This document shows positions 34,090 to 43,045 of a DNA stretch of 64,000 bases, piece by piece. Origin of the DNA: UBA8958 sp964571695 (GTDB lineage Bacteria; Desulfobacterota; Syntrophia; Syntrophales; UBA8958). A program made the position numbers and the translations under genes. The number at the start of each line of letters is the position of its first letter. Position 1 is the first letter of the stretch. The notes beneath the pieces are model-generated. The model did no database searches. It was given only the letters and a program-made list of their open reading frames with translations, and was not told where the DNA came from. The stretch is from contig CAZNDG010000003.1 in the NCBI GenBank assembly GCA_964571695.1, positions 62,001 to 126,000 on the forward strand. The letters run 5' to 3'.

Positions 34090-34557
34090 TCAACCCCCTT
34101 CCGTCTGCGCAAACACTGTATTATCGTATAGATACTCCATTTTCTCCTTGTGTTTGAGCTCTTCGTTGGCCATGCGCGTGAGGATGTCTCTGGTTTCTCC
34201 CGCGGGGTGGATTTCGGCGAGTTTTTTGTAGAATTCATAGGCCTTAAATTCCCGCTCCGCCGCCACCAGATAGATGTCCTTGTCCCGGGCCGTTTTTTTT
34301 ATCTCCGGTTTCTCCTCAAATTCCCTCATTTTTGCCGCCCCTTCCTCGGCAACGGTCAGGGCGTTTTCCGGGTAAACGCCGTCCCGGTATTTTATGAGAT
34401 AATCCCGATGCTTACGCTCTTCATCGGCCAAAAAGACCAGCGTGCTTTTAGCTGCCTTGTCCTCCACGGCATGGTAAAGGTTCATGTAAAACCGGAAGGC
34501 CGCCTCTTCGTTGCCGATAGCCTTTTGGAGGATCGCCTCCAGAGTCTTGTTATTCAT
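34090..34557 (-). CDS. rubrerythrin-like ferritin-fold protein
   Basis: The protein has 155 residues from ATG 34557 (GGAGG 8 bp upstream). Two E...E-x-x-H sets are visible: NEEAAFRFY with ADEERKH, and AEREFKAYEFY with ANEELKHKE. These are the diiron ligands of the rubrerythrin ferritin-like domain. No rubredoxin domain. Probably peroxide reduction. It follows the UXX-star selenoprotein on the same strand, which suggests a redox group. Confidence 0.88.
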   Translation of the reverse strand: MNNKTLEAILQKAIGNEEAAFRFYMNLYHAVEDKAAKSTLVFLADEERKHRDYLIKYRDGVYPENALTVAEEGAAKMREFEEKPEIKKTARDKDIYLVAAEREFKAYEFYKKLAEIHPAGETRDILTRMANEELKHKEKMEYLYDNTVFAQTEGG

Positions 34558-34628
34558 CCTCACAGCCTCCTGCATTGTTGTGTTTTCTTCGGTGCGGCAA
34601 ACCCATCGCCGATGGGCCCTTAGACGCC

Positions 34629-34835
34629 TCATGTGCCGCCGTAGCCGACCGTGACCTTTTCACCCGCCACGATGACGGGGACCAGCCGTTTACCGCCGGT
34701 AAGTTTCAGCATATCCTGAAGCCTTTCGGCGTCCTTTTTTACATCCACGTAAACCGCCCGGCTTCCATAGACCGACCTGGCCTGGTCAGTGTATGGTCAG
34801 CCGTTTTTCCCATAGATGATGAGTTTTTCTTCCAT
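34629..34835 (-). CDS. UXX-star family glutaredoxin-like selenoprotein (in-frame TGA = Sec13)
   Basis: Read with TGA at 34799-34797 as selenocysteine, the gene gives 68 residues beginning MEEKLIIYGKNG-U-PYTDQAR. This U-P-Y-T thioredoxin/glutaredoxin-fold motif and the RLVPVIVAGEKVTVGYGG C-terminus match the small UXX-star selenoproteins. A normal caller splits it at the TGA. GGAGGAG lies upstream of ATG 34835. A hairpin starts right after the TGA (34796-34765), where bacterial SECIS elements lie. It sits between a cNMP-binding gene and a rubrerythrin-like gene on the same strand. The likely role is thiol or selenol redox chemistry. Confidence 0.85.
34765..34796 (-). promoter_or_regulatory. 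candidate bacterial SECIS element
   Basis: Directly after the in-frame TGA, CCATA pairs with TATGG and ACTGACC pairs with GGTCGGT (one G-U), separated by one C-C mismatch and closed by the loop AGGCCA. Position and GG in the apex suit recognition by SelB. Confidence 0.7.
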
Positions 34836-34859
34836 TTCTTCTCCTCCCCCTTCACGACA

Positions 34860-35345
34860 TCAGTACTCCGTAAGTTGGGAGAGGCCCCGCTCACCCACCA
34901 GGATGATCCGCGTGTGGCTGAGGCGGGAGGCGATGATCTTGGCGATGGCCTTCATGGCCTTGAAACCCAGATCACAGTCCTCCTCCATGAGGTCGCGGAT
35001 TTTCCCGGCTTCCAGGGCGATGAGTCTGGTGTTGTCTATACACAGGGCGCCCAAGGTATAGATGTAGGGCTCGACCACGGCGGACCACCCCATGACCTCC
35101 CCCTTGGCCACGGTATCCACCGTCACCTGCATCGGCGGGCGGTGCGGTCCCAGATAGGACTCCAGGGACATGACCACTTTGCCCTCCAGGATGATGAAGA
35201 GGCTCCGCGCCGGGTCGCCCTTTTTGTACATCTGGCTTCCGGCGGCATGAGACTCCTCCGTGGCGATTCCGGCGAGTTTTTCCAGTTGTTCATGGGAGAA
35301 ATCTTTAAAAAAATTGAATTCCTTCAGCATGTTTGCCGTCACCAT
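34860..35345 (-). CDS. cyclic-nucleotide-binding domain protein
   Basis: The protein has 161 residues from ATG 35345 (GGAGG upstream). The fold matches the CRP-type cNMP-binding beta barrel: FKDFSHEQLEKLAGIATEE, GSQMYKKGDPARSLFIILEGKVVM, then KGEVMGWSAVV and a C-helix. No helix-turn-helix follows, so it is not a CRP transcription factor as it stands. It could sense cAMP made by the GAF-cyclase at 51397-54030 or use another ligand. It heads the selenoprotein/rubrerythrin group. Confidence 0.85.
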   Translation of the reverse strand: MVTANMLKEFNFFKDFSHEQLEKLAGIATEESHAAGSQMYKKGDPARSLFIILEGKVVMSLESYLGPHRPPMQVTVDTVAKGEVMGWSAVVEPYIYTLGALCIDNTRLIALEAGKIRDLMEEDCDLGFKAMKAIAKIIASRLSHTRIILVGERGLSQLTEY

Positions 35346-35589
35346 GGCACACCTCCTAATTATTTGCTCTTTTTTATAGAGATGATAGCAAGGTTTGACT
35401 TGGAATTCCATTAAAATATTCGTGCCCGAAGGGAAAAAATAGATTGCCGGGGCGGAGGAAAAGGCCTAAATTAGCCGCACGGTGAACAACAGATTCGCGA
35501 CCGGGCCGATAGGCGGGCGGCTTCACGTCCCCGGCGATGCCGCCTGGATCGTCGCCAATCCTTACCGGTACCGAAAGGGAGGAAGGTTT

Positions 35590-36966
35590 TTGCGCCGACA
35601 AGGGGTTTCCCATCGAATAAATGGACTGACGCTGGTGTTTCTCCTGGCGCTGGTCCTAATTGCCTCCGGCTGCGGCAACTTCGATGTAATCCGCGATATT
35701 CGGGAGCTTCCCCAGGATCATTTCGCCTGTCTTCCCCGGGATAATGACGACCGCCTCCGGGTGGATAGGGCCTGGCAGGAGGAAATGAAAGGACGGTATC
35801 TGGAAAATCATTTCCTGCCGTGGCGCGGGGAAGCCCCGCGGGTCACCGCCGACGAGGTTAAGGCGGCGTGGCTGCCCTTCGTTCCCGATCCGGACGACGG
35901 GAGCCGCAGCGCCCGCCGGCGCCGGAGCCGGATCCGCAGGGCGGCGGCCAATACCGGTCTTCGCAATTATCCAAACGCTTCCCAGCCGGGAATAACCGCC
36001 GCCACCGTGCATCTGCGGCATCTGCCCATGGCGCCGCCGCCGGCGGATGCCCCCGGACGGACCGGCGGTCGAGATCCTCTCGATAAACTACAGGTTTCTT
36101 CCGTTCCTCCCGGCACCCCGGTACATATTTATCATTTCTCTAAAGACGGCGTCTGGGCGCTGGTGGAAACCGGTTTTGCCCGGGGCTGGACGAAGAGGAA
36201 AGGACTGGCGGCAGTCGATCCCGATTTCATGCGCCGCTGGGAGCGGGGACCCCAAGCCGTCATCGTCCGGGATAAAACGCCGCTGCGCCGGCGCGACGGC
36301 CGTTTCCTCTACCGGGCCCCCCTGGGCGCCCTTTTCCCCATGGCCGCGCCGCCGGGAGAGAAGCTGGAGGTCTGTGCGCCGGTGCGGGGAAAGGGGGGGC
36401 GGGTCCGGATTCACACCGCCGTTTTGTCCGGGGGGGAAGCGGCGGCATTCCCCCTCCCGCTCACTGCCGCCAATCTTGCCACCCTGGGCAATGAACTTAT
36501 CCGGGAACCATACGGCTGGGGGGGGATGAATGGCCGGCGGGATTGTTCCGCCATGATCCGTGATTTCCTCGCCCCCTTCGGCATCTGGCTTCCCCGGCAC
36601 TCCGCCGATCAGGCCCGGGAAGGAGGAACATTTGTCGATCTGACCAACCTTGCCACCGCGGAGAAGAAGCGGCTCATCGCGGACCGGGGGATCCCCTATC
36701 TCACCCTGCTGTGGCTCAAGGGGCACATCATGCTCTATGTCGGCTCCCCGTCCGGCGAGCCGCTGGTATTCCACAATTTCTGGAGCGTCCGGACCATAAG
36801 TGCCGCCGGCCGTCCGGGCCGGAAGATTGTGGGGCGGGCGGCGATCACCACCCTTTATCCGGGGCGGGAATTCAACGGCGCCGCCGATCCGGAGGGGCCA
36901 TACCTGGCCTATCTCCAGGGGATGACCCTGATCGGTCCGGTAATTGCCGTCAGGCTTGAAAATTGA
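35590..36966 (+). CDS. SH3-containing NlpC/P60 lipoprotein
   Basis: The protein has 458 residues from TTG 35590, supported by GGGAGGAAGG just upstream and by the lipoprotein signal that follows (basic start, LVFLLALVLIASGC lipobox). The middle has SH3b-like repeats (GTPVHIYHFSKDGVWALVETGFARGW). The C-terminal domain has the NlpC/P60 cysteine motif GMNGRRDCSAMIRDF and the histidine in GHIMLYVG. Such enzymes cut peptidoglycan peptides. The upstream frame to 35482 has no ribosome-binding site. Confidence 0.87.
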   Translation: MRRQGVSHRINGLTLVFLLALVLIASGCGNFDVIRDIRELPQDHFACLPRDNDDRLRVDRAWQEEMKGRYLENHFLPWRGEAPRVTADEVKAAWLPFVPDPDDGSRSARRRRSRIRRAAANTGLRNYPNASQPGITAATVHLRHLPMAPPPADAPGRTGGRDPLDKLQVSSVPPGTPVHIYHFSKDGVWALVETGFARGWTKRKGLAAVDPDFMRRWERGPQAVIVRDKTPLRRRDGRFLYRAPLGALFPMAAPPGEKLEVCAPVRGKGGRVRIHTAVLSGGEAAAFPLPLTAANLATLGNELIREPYGWGGMNGRRDCSAMIRDFLAPFGIWLPRHSADQAREGGTFVDLTNLATAEKKRLIADRGIPYLTLLWLKGHIMLYVGSPSGEPLVFHNFWSVRTISAAGRPGRKIVGRAAITTLYPGREFNGAADPEGPYLAYLQGMTLIGPVIAVRLEN

Positions 36967-37152
36967 GATTGAATATGTTAGTTATTTTACAATATTTTTT
37001 CAACTGGCGGCGAGAAAGTTTACCGCGGGCGCGGGGATACGGCAACGATTAGCGGAGCTGGAGTGCAAAAAGCGATTCCCGGACCGGTAACACGATTAAA
37101 AACGGGCTGAGAACGCAATGCCGTATTGCTGGACAACGAGGAGGAGATGTCG

Positions 37153-37482
37153 ATGACCATGGGAGAAGGGGACCGGAGGGACGACAGGGTAACCGTCGTT
37201 ATAGAAGAAGATTTGCGGGAACTGATTCCCGGATACCTGGAGAATCGCCGCAGGGACATCACGGCGATCCGGGAGGCCCTAAAAGGAAGCGACTACGAGA
37301 CGATCCGCTCCCTGGGGCACAAGATGAAGGGCTCCGGCGGCGGCTATGGTTTCGATGCCATCACCGAGTTGGGTCATGACCTCGAAGCGGCGGCGAAAAG
37401 AGAACATGCCGAAGAGATTGCCAGGCTGAATGACGCCTTGGCGTCCTATCTGGAACGGCTGGAAGTGGTTTATCAGGATTGA
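37153..37482 (+). CDS. histidine phosphotransfer (Hpt) domain protein
   Basis: The protein has about 109 residues. The phosphate-accepting histidine lies in SLGHKMKGSGGGYGFDAITELG, the Hpt signature, flanked by helices of a four-helix bundle. ATG 37153 has GGAGGAG upstream; 37147 and 37159 are alternatives. It ends 12 bp before the receiver-fused secretion ATPase, so phosphate transfer between them is likely. Confidence 0.85.
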   Translation: MTMGEGDRRDDRVTVVIEEDLRELIPGYLENRRRDITAIREALKGSDYETIRSLGHKMKGSGGGYGFDAITELGHDLEAAAKREHAEEIARLNDALASYLERLEVVYQD

Positions 37483-37494
37483 GGCGGGACGAGG

Positions 37495-39741
37495 ATGGCT
37501 GAACAAGACGAAAGAGTGGAAATCCCGGGAGGCGGCGCAGTGCGGACGGAAATGCCTGCCGTGCCCAGGACGCTCCAGGACGGGCGCCTGTTGCACGCTG
37601 ATTTCGGAAAGTACAAGAAATGGCTGCGGGATCGCTTTTCTTTGGCCGGGGAAGCAGGAGAAGACTTACTGAAGACGAAAACATCCGATCTTTACACCCT
37701 GGCGGCGCCCCTTGGGATCAAGGAAAGCGAACTGGCCCGGACGATCGCCGAATTCCTGAGCCTGACGCACCGGAAGACGGTGGACTATGATGAGTATCTT
37801 ACCGATCTTTTGCCCATGGAATTCTGCCGTTGGAATTCCGTGGCTCCGATCCTCGACGTTGAGAGCGGCGGCGCCTTCCTGATCAGCAATCCCTTTGACT
37901 GGGAACTCCTCGACGTCCTCAAGAAAAACACCCCCACCGATCAGCCCCTGCGCCTCATTGTTGCCGATCCCCTCTACATCCGCTCTCTGTTGGATCGCAA
38001 GAATGACGCGGCGAGGATGAAGGCCGCCCGATCCGTGGGAGAGGTGGACACAACAAAGGAAGATGAGCCCGATGTGGAAATGGCGCCGGTATCTATGGCG
38101 GTGATCGAAGACGTGGGGCCCGTCTCGGCGGCGGATGTGGAAAAACGCCCGGTGGTCCATGTCTCCAACAATATCCTCTATACGGCGGTTATGGAGCGAT
38201 CGAGCGACATACACATCGAGCCGAAGGAGAAGGAGACCGTAGTCCGTTATCGCATCGACGGCGATCTCCGGGACATCTTCCGTTTGAAGCGGCAGACCGG
38301 GGTCATGGTCATCTCGCGCCTCAAGGCCTTGGCGGGTCTGGATATCGCCGAACGGCTGAAACCCCAGGACGGCGCCGTGGAAATCATGGTGGGCAAACGG
38401 ACCTTCAAGCTCCGCCTGGCCACGACTTCGACGCCCAGCGGGGAGAGCCTGATCATCCGGATCCTGGAACCTTCGGCCAAACCCAAGGAACTGGGCGAAT
38501 TGGGGATGACGAAAGAGCAGGTTCGAACGATGATGGACTTAGCCACGCGGCGGTACGGTCTCATCCTTGTCGTGGGACCAACCGGAGCGGGAAAGACGAC
38601 CACCATCTACAGCTTTCTCTCCCACGTGGACACCAAGACCCGGAGCCTGATTTCCGTCGAGGATCCGGTGGAATACCGGATCCCCGAGGCCAACCAGCAG
38701 CAGGTCAACGAAAAGGCCGGGGTGACCTTCGACGCCCTCCTGAAATCTTCGGTGCGCCAGGATCCGGACATCCTCTACCTCGGGGAAATCCGCGACAACT
38801 TTTCCGCCCGAATCTCCGTGGATTTCGCCAGCACCGGCCACATGACCATCTCCACCCTCCATACCAATAACGCCACCACCGCCATCTTTCGCCTCGAACG
38901 TCTCGGCATCGTCCGGGAGGTCATGGCGGAGGCCCTCCTTGGGATCATCGCCCAGCGCCTCATGAAGAGGCTATGCCCCCACTGCAAGCGGGTGGCTCCC
39001 ATTACGGCGCGGGAGGCGGAAATGATGCGTCCCTTCACGGAAGAGCTTCCCGAATACGTGGCCCACCCCGTCGGCTGTCCGAAATGCCGGGAGGGATATT
39101 TCGGCCGGGAAGGGGTCTACGAGATCATCGCCTTCGACCCGGATTTGCTGGAACGCATCCGCAACGGAATGGCCATTTCGGAACTCCGGGAATTCATTCA
39201 CCGCCGGGGCGACTATCTCATCAGTCACCATGCTGCCCAGAAGGTGAAGGATCTCATCTTTCCCGTCAAGGACGTTTACGATAAGGTCCTGGTCGAGGAG
39301 ATCCAGATGACCCCCAAAGATGAAGAGGTCAAGGTCGAGAAGAAGGAGGAACCGGGGCAAAAAGCCGGGGCCCCGGCGATCCTGGTGGTGGAGGATGATG
39401 AGGACAATCGACTGCTCATCTCCCGAATTCTTTCCGGACAGGGTTACGAGGTGGCCGTGGCCGGCGACGGCATCGACGCCCTGATGGCCTTGGGGAGCAA
39501 GGAATTCGACCTGATCCTCTCGGACATCAACATGCCCAACCTGGACGGATTCAAGTTCCTGGAGATCATCAACCAAAAGGGAGTCCGGGCGCCGCTCATG
39601 TTTCTCACGGCCCGGGCGGATGAAGAGGATGAGGTCAAGGGCCTGGAATTAGGGGCTTTGGACTATCTAAAAAAACCGATAAAAAAAGATGCCCTGCTGA
39701 TGCGGGTCAAGCGCGCCCTGGGCAGAAGAGAAAGGGCCTGA
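37495..39741 (+). CDS. GspE/PilB-family secretion ATPase fused to a C-terminal receiver domain
   Basis: The protein has 748 residues. After an N-terminal GspE-type region come the AAA ATPase core with VVGPTGAGKTTT (about 360), the ASP-box VEDPVEYRIPEANQQQVN, Walker B DPDILYLGEIRD, HTNNATTAIFRLERLG and a CxxC...CxxC zinc site (CPHC, CPKC). A linker leads to a complete response-regulator receiver (about 625-745): VVEDDEDNR, phospho-acceptor Asp677 in LSDINMP, the switch threonine in MFLTARAD and the K of LKKPIKK. Such ATPases drive type IV pilus or type II secretion pseudopilus assembly. A receiver here suggests phospho-control, with the Hpt protein upstream. Confidence 0.92.
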   Translation: MAEQDERVEIPGGGAVRTEMPAVPRTLQDGRLLHADFGKYKKWLRDRFSLAGEAGEDLLKTKTSDLYTLAAPLGIKESELARTIAEFLSLTHRKTVDYDEYLTDLLPMEFCRWNSVAPILDVESGGAFLISNPFDWELLDVLKKNTPTDQPLRLIVADPLYIRSLLDRKNDAARMKAARSVGEVDTTKEDEPDVEMAPVSMAVIEDVGPVSAADVEKRPVVHVSNNILYTAVMERSSDIHIEPKEKETVVRYRIDGDLRDIFRLKRQTGVMVISRLKALAGLDIAERLKPQDGAVEIMVGKRTFKLRLATTSTPSGESLIIRILEPSAKPKELGELGMTKEQVRTMMDLATRRYGLILVVGPTGAGKTTTIYSFLSHVDTKTRSLISVEDPVEYRIPEANQQQVNEKAGVTFDALLKSSVRQDPDILYLGEIRDNFSARISVDFASTGHMTISTLHTNNATTAIFRLERLGIVREVMAEALLGIIAQRLMKRLCPHCKRVAPITAREAEMMRPFTEELPEYVAHPVGCPKCREGYFGREGVYEIIAFDPDLLERIRNGMAISELREFIHRRGDYLISHHAAQKVKDLIFPVKDVYDKVLVEEIQMTPKDEEVKVEKKEEPGQKAGAPAILVVEDDEDNRLLISRILSGQGYEVAVAGDGIDALMALGSKEFDLILSDINMPNLDGFKFLEIINQKGVRAPLMFLTARADEEDEVKGLELGALDYLKKPIKKDALLMRVKRALGRRERA

Positions 39742-39749
39742 CCTTTTAT

Positions 39750-39809
39750 ATGAAAATGTCCACAAACAGCCGGATATCGTCACCTTTCATTGTGTCCGGA
39801 ACGGGCATG
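39750..39809. repeat. 60-bp diverged repeat, copy A
   Basis: It aligns without gaps to 60447-60506 at roughly two thirds identity or better. Read on the minus strand, both copies give a peptide ending DIF(I/M) and a TAA stop. It may be an intergenic repeat or the remnant of a small gene. Confidence 0.5.
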
Positions 39810-39915
39810 ATGGTTGGAATGGAGATCCGGTTCATATCCGGTTCGTTTAAGGCGGCGGGCTTCCCTGCGGGGGACTTCGCCGCATACCGAAAATCTTGCT
39901 CGTATCTAAAGTAAA

Positions 39916-40893
39916 ATGGATATCCCGATGATGGATCAAGAAACGACCTGTATCTTCATGGGACGGAAAGATAACCGCATTCCCTCCCGGACGGGTCATT
40001 CCTCTCCAGCCGCAAAAATACCGTTGCGGTTCCGGGACGACAACCGGGGCTTCACCCTGATCGAGATGGTGGTGGTAATTGCCTTGATCATGGTCCTGCT
40101 GGCCATCGCCGCCCCGCTGATGAGTGCCTATCTCGAAAGAAGCCGCGCCACGACCTGCCTGTCCATGCGCTATGTCACGGAAAAGGCGGAGATGACCTAT
40201 ATGATCGAGAAGGGCCGAATCAGCGACGGCATCGCCGAGCTCATGAGTGTCGGTCTGCTGGAGCGGGAGCCACGCTGCCCCAGCGGCGGCACCTATGTCT
40301 GGCTGCAGCGGTCTCCGGAACCGATTCTGGGCTGTTCGGTCCATTACGGTTCTGTTTCGGCAGGTACGGAGGCCGCTGTTCTTTATGCAAGCGGCTTCAA
40401 CGATCAGACCGGCTTGACCAGGCTCATGGGACAATGGAACACCGGTCACGGGGCCCTGAACAACCGGCCCGGGCAGGAGAGCCGCATCGGCTTCGGCAGC
40501 ACCGCCTGGACGGACTACGAGATAAGGGTCAACGCCGTCCTTAAAGCGGGGAATGGTTATGGCGTTTACTACCGTGCCGACAACAATCCCAATATCACCG
40601 GTTATGTCTTCCAGTACGATCCGGGGCTGGGCAACCGGTTCGTCGTCCGCAAGGTGGTGGGCGGCGTCGAACAATCGCCTTTTCAGAGCGTCGCCATGCC
40701 CGCCGGGTTTCCCGTTTACAACCAGTCCCACGACATCAGCATCTCCATTGTGGGCGACCGCCATGTCATCAAGGTGGACAACCAGCCCGTCCTAGAATTC
40801 CAGGACAGTACTTTCGCCGCCGGTTCCGGCGGTTTCCGGACCTGGGGCAATTCCGAGGCCGGCTTCAACAATCTGAACGTGGTGCAGAAATGA
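39916..40893 (+). CDS. type IV pilin/pseudopilin-like protein with large C-terminal domain
   Basis: The protein has 325 residues. The prepilin motif RGFTLIEMVVVIALIMVLLAIAAPLM begins at about residue 44, with peptidase cleavage expected after the glycine; the 44-residue leader is long for a pilin and the start is uncertain. After a pilin-type region, residues about 165-325 form a beta-rich domain (TAWTDYEIRVNAVLKAGNGYGVYYRADNN, DNQPVLEFQDSTF) resembling LamG/concanavalin-type or DUF1080 folds. It lies downstream of the receiver-fused ATPase and may be a surface adhesin or substrate-binding pilin. Confidence 0.8.
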   Translation: MDIPMMDQETTCIFMGRKDNRIPSRTGHSSPAAKIPLRFRDDNRGFTLIEMVVVIALIMVLLAIAAPLMSAYLERSRATTCLSMRYVTEKAEMTYMIEKGRISDGIAELMSVGLLEREPRCPSGGTYVWLQRSPEPILGCSVHYGSVSAGTEAAVLYASGFNDQTGLTRLMGQWNTGHGALNNRPGQESRIGFGSTAWTDYEIRVNAVLKAGNGYGVYYRADNNPNITGYVFQYDPGLGNRFVVRKVVGGVEQSPFQSVAMPAGFPVYNQSHDISISIVGDRHVIKVDNQPVLEFQDSTFAAGSGGFRTWGNSEAGFNNLNVVQK

Positions 40894-40902
40894 GGAGGAG
40901 CG

Positions 40903-41442
40903 ATGACTGATCCGGAGAGACGGGATAGGACCTGCCAGGGTTGCGGGCGGTCCATCATGGACATGGCCGACGGCGGAGAAACAGGTGCGGAGGAAGGTCT
41001 CTATTGTCCCCAGTGTCTCATCGCCCGGGCGGAGCGATACATCCGGGAACCGGAGATAGCTCCGGAGCCGCTTAAGCGGCTCCGGGAAACAACGGCCTGG
41101 AAGATTTTCCTGATCCTGGCGCTGCTGATCTGCATGGCCGTCATCGCCTATCAGGCGCCGCGGATCATGGCGGCCTTCCAGCCGCCGAAACCGGTGCGCA
41201 TGGGCACCTATGCCACCGATGCCACAACCGATCAATGCCTGAAAAACCTATGGCGGCTGGCCGCGGAACTCCAGCAGGGCCGGAATGCAACGGCGCCGGC
41301 CCTGGTTTGTCCTGCCGGCGGCAAACCCTATGTGATCGTGCCGGGTCCGGATCCTGAGGTCCATTGCCCGGCTCCTTCGGCGCACGGTTTTCGGGATATC
41401 GTCGTCTCCAGGAATAAACCCGTGCCGGAGCTGAAAAAATAG
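40903..41442 (+). CDS. zinc-ribbon membrane protein of pilin locus
   Basis: The protein has 179 residues. An N-terminal zinc ribbon (CQGC...CPQC) is followed by one transmembrane helix (FLILALLICMAVIAYQ) and a periplasmic region ending in a short domain with CPAGGKPYVIVPG and HCPAP. The latter pattern resembles the C-terminal part of some pseudopilin-like proteins. It starts 9 bp after the pilin-like stop. Confidence 0.7.
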   Translation: MTDPERRDRTCQGCGRSIMDMADGGETGAEEGLYCPQCLIARAERYIREPEIAPEPLKRLRETTAWKIFLILALLICMAVIAYQAPRIMAAFQPPKPVRMGTYATDATTDQCLKNLWRLAAELQQGRNATAPALVCPAGGKPYVIVPGPDPEVHCPAPSAHGFRDIVVSRNKPVPELKK

Positions 41443-41497
41443 TTCCGGCATCATCCGGCCGCGCCGGGTGTATTTGCGCAAGGTTCGCCGCTTGACC

Positions 41498-42325
41498 GTG
41501 ACAAAGTTCTTTAAGTACAAATTGACCCTGGAATATGACGGTTCGGGCTATCGGGGCTGGCAGATCCAGGAAAATGCCCGTTCGGTTCAAGGGACGCTCC
41601 TCATGGCCGCTACGGAGCTATTCGGCGCCGAGGTGGATATCCAGGGGGCGGGGAGGACGGATGCCGGGGTGCACGCCCTGGGACAGGTGGCCCATCTGAC
41701 GGTGAAAAAGGCGCTGCCGCCCCTACGGATCAAGGCGGGTCTCAACGACCTTCTTCCCGCCGGGTTGAACATCCTCCGGGTCGAGCAGATGCCGGGCGCA
41801 TGGCACGCCCGGCACGATGCGGTAAGCAGGAGCTACATCTACATCGTTTCCCGGACCCGGACCGCCTTCGGCAAACGCTACGTCTGGTGGGTGAAAGACC
41901 CGCTGAATGCGGAGAGGATGAAAGAAGCCTGCCGGCTGTTTTCGGGCTTTCACGATTTTGCCTCCTTTGCTGACCGCCGCCTGGAACGGAACGTTTCGAC
42001 GCAGGTGCAGATCGACGCCGCGGAAATCGAGGAAAGGGGTGAACTGATTATCTTCCGGGTGACGGGTTCCCATTTTCTCTGGAAGATGGTCCGGCGCATG
42101 GTCGGGGTCCTCGTAGAGGCCGGCCGGGGAAACCTGACCACAGCGGAAGTGGCGGCCCTGCTCGTTTCCCGGTCCGATCTGCCGGCCCGGCTTACCGCCC
42201 CGCCGTCCGGACTCTACCTGGCCCAAGTGCTCTATCCGGGCGATACGGCGGCGCCGCTGACCCTGCCGCCGCCGTTGGTGCTGGCCGGAAACGGCAAACA
42301 GGCAACGGGAGAGAGGGAACGGTAA
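41498..42325 (+). CDS. truA: tRNA pseudouridine(38-40) synthase TruA
   Basis: The protein has about 275 residues from GTG 41498; GTG 41468 would add 10, and neither start has a strong ribosome-binding site. TruA features are LEYDGSGYRGWQIQ, the catalytic aspartate in GAGRTDAGVHALGQVAH, KTYxY-like SRSYIYIV, and the C-terminal GSHFLWKMVRRMVGVLVEAGRG. It modifies U38-40 in tRNA anticodon arms. Confidence 0.93.
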   Translation: MTKFFKYKLTLEYDGSGYRGWQIQENARSVQGTLLMAATELFGAEVDIQGAGRTDAGVHALGQVAHLTVKKALPPLRIKAGLNDLLPAGLNILRVEQMPGAWHARHDAVSRSYIYIVSRTRTAFGKRYVWWVKDPLNAERMKEACRLFSGFHDFASFADRRLERNVSTQVQIDAAEIEERGELIIFRVTGSHFLWKMVRRMVGVLVEAGRGNLTTAEVAALLVSRSDLPARLTAPPSGLYLAQVLYPGDTAAPLTLPPPLVLAGNGKQATGERER

Positions 42326-42327
42326 GA

Positions 42328-42357
42328 TGGGTGCGCGACGGGGTGTTTAACGCACCC
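42328..42357 (+). terminator. possible hairpin after truA
   Basis: GGGTGCG and CGCACCC form a 7-bp stem. No T run follows, so termination would need Rho or be weak. Confidence 0.4.
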
Positions 42358-42485
42358 CCTCCTTCGGACCGAGTTTGTTGACGCTCCCGGCCATCGGTTT
42401 GGGCGGGGCGGGATGTCTTAGCGGCGGCGCTGCTGAAGAGAAGGATTGTCAGGACGGAAATGAAGGGGAGGTCATAATTGCGGTT

Positions 42486-43034
42486 ATGGAATCGTTGACT
42501 ATGGAAAGCTTCCGGGAGATCCCGGCCGGCGGCAAACCCGTAAAGCGGATCTATGTGGCCCTGATGCTCTGGTTTGTCGGCCGGGCCATTCAGGCGGCGG
42601 CCCGGGTGGATCAGGCGGTACGGGAGGAATTTGCCGCCCTGCCCGATGAATTTACCTTTTCCCTGGGGGTTTTGCCCCGGGGGCCGGCGATGATCGTGGG
42701 CAAAGACGAGGAAGGCCGGGTGCGTTACCGGGGCTGGCGGCCGGCGGGGCAAAGGATAGACCTGCGGATGAAGATCAAGAATCTGGAAGGGGCGCTCCTG
42801 ATGTTTACCTTTCAGGAGAGCACGGCGGTGGCCACGGCCAGGAACCGTCTCATCGTCGATGGCGAGGTACCCGCCGCCTGCGCCATCGTCAGGATTCTCG
42901 ACCGGGTGGAGGTTTATCTCCTGCCGAAGATCATCGCGAAATTGGCTGTGAAGCGTTATCCCGACTGGCCCTGGGAGGAAAAGATCGGCAATCGCATCCG
43001 TATTTACGCCGGCGCCATCCTGGGATGCCGATAA
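42486..43034 (+). CDS. SCP2-like small protein of the alcohol/aldehyde operon
   Basis: The protein has 182 residues from ATG 42486. The C-terminal part (MKIKNLEGALLMFTFQESTAVATARNRLIVDGEV...LPKIIAKLAVKRYPDWP) resembles the sterol-carrier-protein-2 fold used by lipid-binding proteins. The assignment is by eye. Its stop lies 11 bp before the ADH-like start. Confidence 0.6.
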   Translation: MESLTMESFREIPAGGKPVKRIYVALMLWFVGRAIQAAARVDQAVREEFAALPDEFTFSLGVLPRGPAMIVGKDEEGRVRYRGWRPAGQRIDLRMKIKNLEGALLMFTFQESTAVATARNRLIVDGEVPAACAIVRILDRVEVYLLPKIIAKLAVKRYPDWPWEEKIGNRIRIYAGAILGCR

Positions 43035-43045
43035 GGAGGAGGACG

